In this document: piece after piece, positions 15,049-21,216 of the stretch | Layout: every line of letters begins with the position of its first letter | Numbering within the stretch: the stretch's first letter is position 1 | Assembly: GCA_037138055.1 (NCBI GenBank) | Contig: JBAXJB010000028.1 | Coordinates: 1-21,216 of the forward strand | Direction: 5' to 3' | Source: CAITNM01 sp037138055 | Lineage (GTDB): Bacteria > Pseudomonadota > Alphaproteobacteria > Paracaedibacterales > CAITNM01 | DNA: 21,216 bases | Translations under genes and position numbers: made by a program | The notes under the pieces: generated by a model | The model's input: only the letters and a program-made list of their open reading frames with translations | Databases searched by the model: none | Told to the model about the DNA's origin: nothing

Positions 15049-16806
15049 TTATGAATCCAAGCCTTGCGCTTGTCTACTCCATAGGTGAGCATACTGTTTG
15101 CCTAATTGCAACAGCTCTTGATGAGATCCAGATTCAATAATTTGTCCATTAGCTAAAACATAAATGTGATCAGCATCTATAACTGTTGATAAACGATGAG
15201 CCACCATAATGGTTGTGCGCCCAATCATCAGCTGTTTCAATGCTGATTGAATGTGCCTTTCAGAATCTGTATCAAGAGCAGATGTTGCTTCGTCAAGGAG
15301 TAAAATTGGTGCTTTTTTCAACATAGCGCGGGCTATTGCTAATCGCTGACGTTGTCCTCCAGAAAGGCTAACACCGTTTTCCCCAACGATTGTATTATAT
15401 CCTTGTGGAAGTTTTTGAATAAATTCATGTGCAGCGGCAGATTTAGCTGAGCTAAAGACATCATTCTCCGAAAAATCTTGGCAACCATATGTAATGTTTT
15501 CAAAAACACTCAAATCAAAAAGGGCAATTTCTTGACTAACTAAGGCGATTTGCTTCCTTAAATGTGTAAGTTCCCAATCTTTTACATTAATGCCATCTAT
15601 GGAAATTTCCCCTGCAATTACGTCGTAAAACCGTGGAATAAGATTAATGATAGTTGATTTTCCCGCACCACTTGCCCCAACAAGAGCAATGCATTTTCCT
15701 GCTTGTGCTGTAAAACTAATCCCTTCTAAAGCTTTCTTCTTGGGGCCATACGCAAAATGCACGTCTTTATATTCTATGCGCCCTTGAGCTTTGGTAGGGT
15801 GTTTTGGGTTTGTTGGCGAAAGAATAGTGCTGTCCGTGTCAATAATTTCAAAGACTCTATCTGCAGCTGCCAATCCTTCTTGAAGACTAGCATTAAGATT
15901 GCTCAAACGCTTTAATGGCTCATACGCTAAAATAAGCGCAGCAATAAATGAAATAAATTCTCCAGTTGTGCGGTTATGGTGCATTACTTGTAAGCCTCCA
16001 TACGCAATTACTGAGATAATTGCGATGCCGCCCATGCTTTCAATAATTGGGTGACTTAATGATCTAACTCTTGAGGTTTTAACTACAAGTTTGTAAATTT
16101 TTTCAATCTGCTTTTGTGCACGAATCGCTTCATAATCCTCTGTTGAGTACGCTTTTATAACTCGAATGCCTTGAAAAATTTGAGTTAATTGCTTTGTGAA
16201 TTTAGCAATTTCTTCTTGAGCATTAAACGTAACTTTGCGCATGCGTTTTCCAATGCGAATTATTGGTAAAAATGCAGCAGGGAAAATAAAAAATGATAAA
16301 CAGGCTAAAAACCAATCTCTGTAAAACATTACTCCAATTAAAAAAGCTAATGTGAAACTATCTCTGCCAATACCAACAATGGTATTTGCGACGCTATTGC
16401 GCATAAGAGTTATATCATTGGTAAAACGTGAAAGTAGCTCGCCGCTGTTTCTTTTGTGAAAATATTCTAAATCCAGGCTCATTAGGTGGCGAAATACTCG
16501 ATTTTGAATATCAGAAATGATGCTTTGACCAATACGTGTCATGGTGACCGTTTCACCGTATGATGCAAAACCTTTTATTACAAAAGCAGCGAGAACCGCT
16601 GCACAAAACATAATTAGTAATTTCGGGTCATTCGTTGTAAAAACATCATCAAAAACGGGTTGCAACAGAAAGGGCAGGGCAGCTGTAGATAATGCAGTTA
16701 ACAGCATAAAAAAACACGCCTGACCAAAACGTAATTTGTATGGAGCAAGGTGTTCATGCACTAATCTTTTTGCAAGGGGCTTTTGCAAGGTTTGCTTTTC
16801 TGCCAT
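15049..16806 (-). CDS. MsbA-like ABC exporter (probable lipid A/lipid flippase)
   Basis: The 585-residue protein is a half-transporter with an N-terminal six-helix membrane domain (about 20-310) fused to an ATPase domain. ATPase motifs, numbered from ATG 16806: Walker A VGASGAGKST (376-385), Q-loop VSQE (423-426), signature LSGGQRQR (481-488), Walker B ILLLDEATSALD (501-512) and H-loop VAHRLST (535-541). Such exporters flip lipid A-core across the inner membrane in the MsbA branch. The divergent WaaL-like ligase and the waaA in this window favour that role, but a related lipid or drug exporter cannot be excluded. A TTG at 16860 would add 18 residues; ATG 16806 is preferred. Confidence 0.9.
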   Translation of the reverse strand: MAEKQTLQKPLAKRLVHEHLAPYKLRFGQACFFMLLTALSTAALPFLLQPVFDDVFTTNDPKLLIMFCAAVLAAFVIKGFASYGETVTMTRIGQSIISDIQNRVFRHLMSLDLEYFHKRNSGELLSRFTNDITLMRNSVANTIVGIGRDSFTLAFLIGVMFYRDWFLACLSFFIFPAAFLPIIRIGKRMRKVTFNAQEEIAKFTKQLTQIFQGIRVIKAYSTEDYEAIRAQKQIEKIYKLVVKTSRVRSLSHPIIESMGGIAIISVIAYGGLQVMHHNRTTGEFISFIAALILAYEPLKRLSNLNASLQEGLAAADRVFEIIDTDSTILSPTNPKHPTKAQGRIEYKDVHFAYGPKKKALEGISFTAQAGKCIALVGASGAGKSTIINLIPRFYDVIAGEISIDGINVKDWELTHLRKQIALVSQEIALFDLSVFENITYGCQDFSENDVFSSAKSAAAHEFIQKLPQGYNTIVGENGVSLSGGQRQRLAIARAMLKKAPILLLDEATSALDTDSERHIQSALKQLMIGRTTIMVAHRLSTVIDADHIYVLANGQIIESGSHQELLQLGKQYAHLWSRQAQGLDS

Positions 16807-16834
16807 AAATGTAGGGATAATCTTTTTGCTAAAG

Positions 16835-16851
16835 GTATCAAGTTTTGATAC
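16835..16851. promoter_or_regulatory. 17-bp palindrome between divergent msbA-like and waaL-like genes
   Basis: GTATCAAGTTTTGATAC has perfect 7-bp arms around a 3-base centre. It lies in the 75-base gap between two divergent starts (16806 and 16882). Each strand presents TTGATA, a fair -35 hexamer pointing outwards, but I see no convincing -10 box at the right distance on either side. It may be an operator shared by both genes or paired promoter elements. Confidence 0.45.
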
Positions 16852-16881
16852 ATTTCGCAATCATACACATTGTTTTTTGGC

Positions 16882-18054
16882 ATGCAGCGACAGAGTTTTT
16901 TATTTTATCAGGCCTTTCTTTTTCTGATCGTATTCTTATGTTTGCCATTACCCCATGGGAATATCTACCCTTTTTTGGCTTTAATAGCACTCTGTTTGTC
17001 TCAATTTAAAAAACAAGGCCTTGATCAAAAAAAAATAAATTCATTAGCAATTTCATTTATCGTATGGTGCGGTATAAGTACGTTTTGGGCAGTTGATATT
17101 TCTAAAGCTATGCACATGTACTCTAAGGTCATGGCCATAGTGTGTGGGGGGTGGTTTTGGTGGATTAACCACACTAAATTTAGTCTGCAAAAACGTCAAA
17201 AATTAGAATTGGCAGTGTCTTTAGCTGGTGCTCTACTAGCGGTTTGTTTATTTATTTTTGTAGTGAATACGAAGCTTGGAGGTTCGTTATTCCAAGTGAT
17301 AGATAGATACATTTCCCAAGCTTTGATCCACGGTTGTGTGGCATGTGGCTTATCTATTTGGCTGAGTGTGAAGCATTTTAAAAAATGGATACAAGCCATT
17401 ATTTTAATTTTAATCTTTTGGACTGTGCAGCATGGCACAAGTGATGCAGCTGCTTTAGGAATTCTTTTAGGATCAGGAGCTCTAGTTATGCACAAAATAA
17501 CGCCGAGCTTTTTAAAGGTAATGTTTATATATGGTATGCCAGTTGTTTGGGGAATATTACCATTCATTTTTCGCATGCTATCTTGCGAACAATATGTGCA
17601 ATGGTCAGCTGTTCTTGATCCTAGCTATACACATAGATTATTTATTTGGCATTCCGTTTCTAAGCAGATTTTTGAGCGTTTTTGGACAGGATTTGGAATT
17701 GGAAGCTCACGCTATCGATTCCTTACCGTTCGGGGTGAAGACATTACCATTACAACCGGGCACGAAAAGTTAGTATTATTCTCTCCTGAAAATTGTTTGC
17801 ATCCTCATAATTTTATGCTGCAAATTTGGCTTGAACTTGGTGCTATTGGAGTATTATTAGCCTGCATAACCTGGATTGTTTATTGGAACAAGCAGTATGA
17901 CAAATCAAATAGCTATACGATTGCATTTTGGGGAAATGCCCTTTGCGTAGCCGCAACGGGCATTAGTATTTGGCAAAGTTGGTGGCTTATTTTGATAGTG
18001 ATTCTTGCGCCAGTTTACAAGCTAAGTAATTCCACGCGGTTCAATTTTAACTAA
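16882..18054 (+). CDS. O-antigen ligase / Wzy-type polymerase family membrane protein
   Basis: About 390 residues with roughly ten or more hydrophobic segments. A large periplasmic loop in the C-terminal half contains the family features: the HRLFIWHSVSKQIFERFWTGFGIGSSRYRF block with conserved Arg and Trp, and CLHPHNFMLQIWLELGAIG with the catalytic-type histidine, then two final helices. WaaL proteins join O-antigen from undecaprenyl diphosphate to lipid A-core in the periplasm, and Wzy polymerases look very similar. I favour the ligase because it lies next to the msbA-like gene. ATG 16882 is chosen; TTG 16870 is in frame. Its stop overlaps that of the convergent yebC by a few bases (18051-18054). 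Confidence 0.8.
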   Translation: MQRQSFLFYQAFLFLIVFLCLPLPHGNIYPFLALIALCLSQFKKQGLDQKKINSLAISFIVWCGISTFWAVDISKAMHMYSKVMAIVCGGWFWWINHTKFSLQKRQKLELAVSLAGALLAVCLFIFVVNTKLGGSLFQVIDRYISQALIHGCVACGLSIWLSVKHFKKWIQAIILILIFWTVQHGTSDAAALGILLGSGALVMHKITPSFLKVMFIYGMPVVWGILPFIFRMLSCEQYVQWSAVLDPSYTHRLFIWHSVSKQIFERFWTGFGIGSSRYRFLTVRGEDITITTGHEKLVLFSPENCLHPHNFMLQIWLELGAIGVLLACITWIVYWNKQYDKSNSYTIAFWGNALCVAATGISIWQSWWLILIVILAPVYKLSNSTRFNFN

Positions 18055-18797
18055 CTTAGACTTTTTAACACATCTTCAGGTATCTCTACGTTTGTATAAA
18101 CGTTTTGCACGTCATCACTATCTTCTAACGTATCGATTATTTTGAATAATGTTTTCGCCTGATCCACATTGACTGCAATTGTAGTTAATGGTTTCCACAT
18201 GATTTTTGCTTCTCTGGGGTCACCAAGTGTTTCAATTAACGCATCGCGTACTGTCGCAAAATCTTCCATATGACAGGTGATTTCATGGGCATCATCAATT
18301 GTTTCTACATTTTCTGCACCTGCATTGACTGCTGCTTCAAATACTTGATCAAAGTTAAATTTTGACGCATCGAAGTGCAACATGCCTAAGCGCTCAAAAC
18401 AAAAACCAACACTTCCGGTTTCGCCTAAATTTCCACCATTTTTGCTTAAAGTAGAGCGTACTTCAGAAGCAGTGCGATTGCGATTATCAGTTAAGGTTTC
18501 AACAATTACGGCAACTCCTGCAACTCCGTAACCTTCATAACGCACTTCTTCATATTGACTCAGATCATCTCCGCCACTAGCTTTTTTGATTGCTCTATCA
18601 ACATTGTCTTTTGGCATATTAGCGCCACGTGCGGAAGCTAAAGCTGCCCTTAGCCGTGGATTTGAAGAAGGCTCAGCTCCTCCTGATTTCACAGAAACAA
18701 TAATTTCTCGTGCGATTTTTGCAAACATCTTAGCACGCTTCGCATCCTGCGCGCCCTTGCGATACATAATATTTTTAAACTGCGAATGTCCTGCCAT
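18051..18797 (-). CDS. yebC: YebC/PmpR-family DNA-binding regulator or ribosome-associated factor
   Basis: The 248-residue protein is full length and begins MAGHSQFKNIMYRKGAQDAKRAKMFAKIAREI, the hallmark of the family. GGAEPSSNPRLRAALASARGANMPKDNVDRAIKKASG and YEGYGVAGVAVIVETLTDNRNRTASEVRS follow. Members were described as transcriptional regulators, and more recent work links some to relief of ribosome stalling at polyproline. The prfA neighbour would fit a translation link. It starts 12 bases after prfA on the same strand, behind a GGGGGA Shine-Dalgarno, so the two are probably co-transcribed. Confidence 0.95.
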   Translation of the reverse strand: MAGHSQFKNIMYRKGAQDAKRAKMFAKIAREIIVSVKSGGAEPSSNPRLRAALASARGANMPKDNVDRAIKKASGGDDLSQYEEVRYEGYGVAGVAVIVETLTDNRNRTASEVRSTLSKNGGNLGETGSVGFCFERLGMLHFDASKFNFDQVFEAAVNAGAENVETIDDAHEITCHMEDFATVRDALIETLGDPREAKIMWKPLTTIAVNVDQAKTLFKIIDTLEDSDDVQNVYTNVEIPEDVLKSLS

Positions 18798-18809
18798 AGT
18801 GTCCCCCGT

Positions 18810-19889
18810 TTAATCAATTGCTTCTGCTAGTCTGGTTGCTTGGTCATTAGAAATTAGTGGATCAATAAGTTCGTCTAATGCTTCACCTTCAACAATTTGT
18901 AAAAGTTTATAAAGAGTTAGATTAATGCGGTGATCGCTAACACGTCCTTGAGGAAAATTATAGGTACGAATACGCTCAGATCTATCACCCGTACCCACCT
19001 GCCCTTTACGGCTTGCGGACCGCTCATCTTCTTTGCGTTGACGTTCCGCTTCATAAATTCTTGCGCGCAAAATTTTCATCGCTTTGGCTTTGTTTTTATG
19101 TTGGGAACGTTCATCTTGGCAAGTAACAATGACCCCTGTTGGAATATGGGTTATGCGCACTGCGCTATCAGTTGTGTTAACATGCTGGCCACCAGCACCT
19201 GAAGCACGATATACATCAATCTGTAGGTCTTTTTCATCAATCTGAATATCTACATCTTCCACTTCTGGAAGCACAGCCACTGTTGCTGTTGATGTGTGCA
19301 CGCGGCCGCTTGATTCTGTTTCAGGTACTCGTTGGACTCTATGTACGCCAGATTCAAATTTTAATCTTGCAAACACACCCTTACCTGCAATACTAGCGCT
19401 TGCTTCACGAATGGCTCCAAGGCCTGTATCACTTAGGGCAATAATTTCAAATTTCCATCCTTTATTCGCAGCATACCGTTGGTACATACGAAATAGATTG
19501 GCAGCAAACAAACCTGCTTCATCACCACCTGCACCAGCGCGAACTTCTAAAATAGCGTTACGTTCGTCGTCAGCATCTTTTGGCAACAATAAAACTTTTA
19601 TTTTTTGTTCAAATTCAGGAAGTGCATGAAGAATTGCATCGTAATCCTGTTGAGCCATGGCTTTCATGTCAGATTCTAGGGATGAATCATTTAGCATTGC
19701 TTCTAAGTCAATTTTTTCTCGTTGGGTTTTTCTAAGATCCAAGATGACCTCAGAAATTTCCGTTAAGTCACTATATTCCTTGGAAAGACGAGCAAATTCT
19801 TTAGCATCTTTCATGTCATGGTGCGCCAACAAGTCTTGTAACTCTTGATGATGAGTAACTAGCCGGTCTAATTTTACCTCAAATGACAT
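18810..19889 (-). CDS. prfA: Peptide chain release factor 1
   Basis: RF1 recognises UAA and UAG stop codons and triggers peptide release. The 359-residue product has the catalytic GGQ motif at 233-235 (RASGAGGQHVNTTDSAVRI). A Pro-x-Thr tripeptide (PET, 189-191, in RVQRVPETESSGR) matches the RF1-specific stop-codon reader, whereas RF2 has SPF. The N-terminal coiled-coil domain and the RGGGDEAGLFA-like stretch (GAGGDEAGLFAANLFRMY) are intact. The usual partner prmC, which methylates the GGQ glutamine, is not next to it; yebC takes that position. Confidence 0.98.
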   Translation of the reverse strand: MSFEVKLDRLVTHHQELQDLLAHHDMKDAKEFARLSKEYSDLTEISEVILDLRKTQREKIDLEAMLNDSSLESDMKAMAQQDYDAILHALPEFEQKIKVLLLPKDADDERNAILEVRAGAGGDEAGLFAANLFRMYQRYAANKGWKFEIIALSDTGLGAIREASASIAGKGVFARLKFESGVHRVQRVPETESSGRVHTSTATVAVLPEVEDVDIQIDEKDLQIDVYRASGAGGQHVNTTDSAVRITHIPTGVIVTCQDERSQHKNKAKAMKILRARIYEAERQRKEDERSASRKGQVGTGDRSERIRTYNFPQGRVSDHRINLTLYKLLQIVEGEALDELIDPLISNDQATRLAEAID

Positions 19890-19956
19890 AAATCTCTCTA
19901 AATGATACGTAGGCGTAGTCTACAAAAAACTAGCGGATCGAGCAATGTTTATCTAT

Positions 19957-19985
19957 TTGACAAATCCTTCACTAAATTTTATATT
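19957..19985 (+). promoter_or_regulatory. Strong sigma70 promoter of tRNA-Met
   Basis: A perfect -35 TTGACA (19957-19962) and TATATT (19980-19985) are separated by 17 bases. The predicted start near 19992 leaves about 3 bases before the mature tRNA at 19995. The discriminator ACGCC is G/C-containing, as in stringently controlled stable-RNA promoters. The remaining part of the gap after prfA (19890-19956) shows nothing else I can name beyond the prfA GAGAGA ribosome-binding site. Confidence 0.8.
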
Positions 19986-19994
19986 ACGCCTTAT

Positions 19995-20071
19995 GGCGGA
20001 GTAGCTCAGCTGGTTAGAGCACCGGAATCATAATCCGGGTGTCGGGGGTTCGAGTCCCTCCTCCGCTACCA
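19995..20071 (+). tRNA. tRNA-Met (CAT), elongator type
   Basis: The 77 bases fold into a full cloverleaf. The acceptor stem is GGCGGAG/CTCCGCT (first pair G-U). The D-stem is GCTC/GAGC, the anticodon stem CCGGA/TCCGG with loop ATCATAA (anticodon CAT), the variable loop GTGTC and the T-stem GGGGG/CCCTC with loop TTCGAGT. The CCA end is encoded. The anticodon stem lacks the three G-C pairs of initiator tRNA, so it is not tRNA-fMet. It matches alphaproteobacterial elongator tRNA-Met as I remember it. A tRNA-Ile with lysidine-modified CAT is the alternative, and I consider it less likely. Confidence 0.95.
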
Positions 20072-20074
20072 TTA

Positions 20075-20734
20075 TTACCTTTTCTTTACTATTGTTAGTC
20101 CATCACCAATCGGCAACATGCAAATGTCTACGCGAATGTCGGTTTTTATTATGTCATTTAATTTGCGAATGGCTTTTGTTCCTGAATCTGAATGGGCAGA
20201 ATCAATAACGCGACCATTCCATAAAACGTTATCAATAAGGATGACTCCATTTGCACTGACAACCCTTAAGCTCTCTTCGTAGTACTCAGGGTAATGGCTT
20301 TTATTTGCATCTATAAAAATAAGATCAAATGATTGATCTTCAAAAGTTTTAAGTGTTTCAAGTGCAGGCCCTATTATCAACCGAATGCGATCGCTGACTT
20401 CAGCTTCTTGCCAATGCTTAAGTGCAATTTTTGTCCAGTCAGTATTTTTATCAAGCGCTGTAATGCTAACGCTTGGTAGTGCTAATGCCATGCATAAAGT
20501 ACTATACCCAGTATATGTGCCAATTTCTAAAATACGTTTAGGACAAAGAATTTTAACAAGCATTGCTATGAATTGACCTTGCTCGGGCAAAATTTGCATG
20601 TTTCTTTCAGGCATGCTCGCTGTCTGTTCACGTAATTTTTTTAAGCATGCAGGTTCACGAACTCCAACTTGCAAAAGATATTCACGTAATTCTTTTGTTA
20701 GCTGAATAGCTTTTTGATCCTGATAAGTAGTCAT
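20075..20734 (-). CDS. SAM-dependent O-methyltransferase (class I, CCoAOMT-like)
   Basis: About 219 residues. The Rossmann SAM-binding motif RILEIGTYTGYSTLCMALAL lies around residues 67-86, an acidic ribose-binding position follows in ITALDKN, and FDLIFIDANKSHYPEYYE (136-153) and ILIDNVLWNGRV (165-176) supply the metal-binding residues of the caffeoyl-CoA/catechol methyltransferase family. The substrate in bacteria of this kind is unknown; some relatives act on tRNA (TrmR). I prefer ATG 20734 over the GTG at 20737. It is convergent with the tRNA and divergent from the truncated epimerase gene. Confidence 0.9.
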   Translation of the reverse strand: MTTYQDQKAIQLTKELREYLLQVGVREPACLKKLREQTASMPERNMQILPEQGQFIAMLVKILCPKRILEIGTYTGYSTLCMALALPSVSITALDKNTDWTKIALKHWQEAEVSDRIRLIIGPALETLKTFEDQSFDLIFIDANKSHYPEYYEESLRVVSANGVILIDNVLWNGRVIDSAHSDSGTKAIRKLNDIIKTDIRVDICMLPIGDGLTIVKKR

Positions 20735-20796
20735 CACGCTGTTTATGAAAATGTTTTCTTGATACTATAGTGCGAACCTTAAAAAGGCTAGGTTGG

Positions 20797-21171
20797 ATGA
20801 GCTCGGTTGCAATTTTTGGATACGGTTACGTTGCAAAATTTTTGATTAAAGAGTTTTTGTCAGAAAATAAAGTTATAGTCGTTACGCGTCACCCCGAAGA
20901 TGTTAAAGATCAAAATGTTTCGGTAATTCATTTTGATGATTGTTTGCCAGAGGTTGATGGAATTATTTCAACGATTCCACCTATTGATGGAGCTGATCCG
21001 GTGCTTGAAAAATATTCGCCAACTTGTTGGACAGCGTATTGTTCTAGTACTAGCGTGTATGGTGATCATCAGGGGGATTGGGTAACTGAAGAAAGTTTAT
21101 GCAGCCCAAGCAATGAAAGAAGCCGGCAGCGTCTTGAAATTGAGAGAAAATGGATAGCATTACCTAGATAG
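20797..21171 (+). pseudogene. NAD(P)-binding epimerase/dehydratase-like gene (SDR), 3' part missing
   Basis: From ATG 20797 the 124-residue product starts with a Rossmann motif (VAIFGYGYVAKFLIKEFL). It continues with IISTIPPIDGADPVLEKY and YCSSTSVYGDHQGDWVTEES, then NERSRQRLEIERKW. This pattern matches the N-terminal half of a conserved alphaproteobacterial SDR-type protein (YeeZ-like) that I recall as about 280-290 residues long. The frame stops at 21169-21171, just where homologues continue with the second half, and no other frame resumes the homology in the last 45 bases. The gene therefore appears truncated, either by an insertion or by degeneration. Its enzymatic substrate is not known. 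Confidence 0.65.
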
Positions 21172-21216
21172 TGTAGTCACGAGACATTAGCCCAAAGAGC
21201 GATGCACCGAATATGA
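21172..21216. other. Unidentified 3' edge sequence after the truncated gene
   Basis: These 45 bases do not continue the epimerase-like protein in any frame. A minus-strand frame is open from the right edge to a TAG at 21164-21166, reading IFGASLFGLMSRDYTI. This could be the end of a gene of an inserted element, but the stretch is too short to tell. I recognise no known insertion-sequence end. Confidence 0.3.

Noticed and set aside
19995..20071. tRNA as an integration (att) site for a mobile element
   Set aside because: I found no integrase gene and no repeat of the tRNA 3' end elsewhere in the window.

Overview
The window looks like chromosomal DNA of an AT-rich alphaproteobacterium, probably a host-associated lineage (Holosporales/Rickettsiales-like). 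This is inference. It rests on gene content and order: a Lon-substrate-domain protein next to a Trm112-like protein, sdhCDAB with alphaproteobacterial-type sequences, erpA beside an exonuclease III, gatCAB for indirect Gln/Asn-tRNA synthesis, and long-form HPF. It also rests on the AT-rich intergenic DNA and several small exported proteins without recognisable family. waaA, a WaaL-like ligase and an MsbA-like flippase suggest the cell builds LPS, which argues against Anaplasmataceae. Both edges look like assembly breaks at repeats: a 10-bp tandem array at the left, and a gene cut off by unrelated sequence at the right.

Layout. 1-1300: tandem repeat, then a secreted alpha/beta-hydrolase gene split by a one-base frameshift. 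1362-3537 (+): promoter with palindrome, Lon-domain protein, Trm112-like protein, waaA. 3559-4200 (-): unknown Ser-rich exported protein. 4311-8562 (-): terC, then sdhC-sdhD-sdhA-sdhB, with 4-base ATGA overlaps joining C, D and A. 8673-8993 (+): small lipoprotein, convergent with ssb (9006-9449, -). The ssb terminator lies inside the lipoprotein coding sequence. 9479-13864 (+): erpA, xth, gatC, gatA, gatB, a tight operon in which the last two Shine-Dalgarno (SD) sequences overlap the preceding stop codons. 13919-14449 (+): unknown exported protein with its own hairpins. 14475-16806 (-): MsbA-like transporter then hpf. 16882-18054 (+): WaaL-like O-antigen ligase, divergent from msbA across a 17-bp palindrome. 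18051-19889 (-): prfA then yebC. 19957-20071 (+): strong promoter and elongator tRNA-Met. 20075-20734 (-): O-methyltransferase. 20797-21171 (+): truncated NAD(P)-binding epimerase-like gene.

Functionally most of the window is housekeeping: complex II of respiration and the TCA cycle, envelope LPS assembly (waaA, msbA-like, waaL-like), translation (gatCAB, prfA, tRNA-Met, hpf, Trm112-like), DNA maintenance (ssb, xth) and Fe-S delivery (erpA, whose product could mature SdhB). The less ordinary parts are the frameshifted hydrolase, the two unknown exported proteins, the terminator hidden in an opposite-strand gene, and the palindromes at two promoter regions. I found no CRISPR array, no complete mobile element and no clearly new multi-gene system. 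No gene-free stretch exceeds 300 bases.
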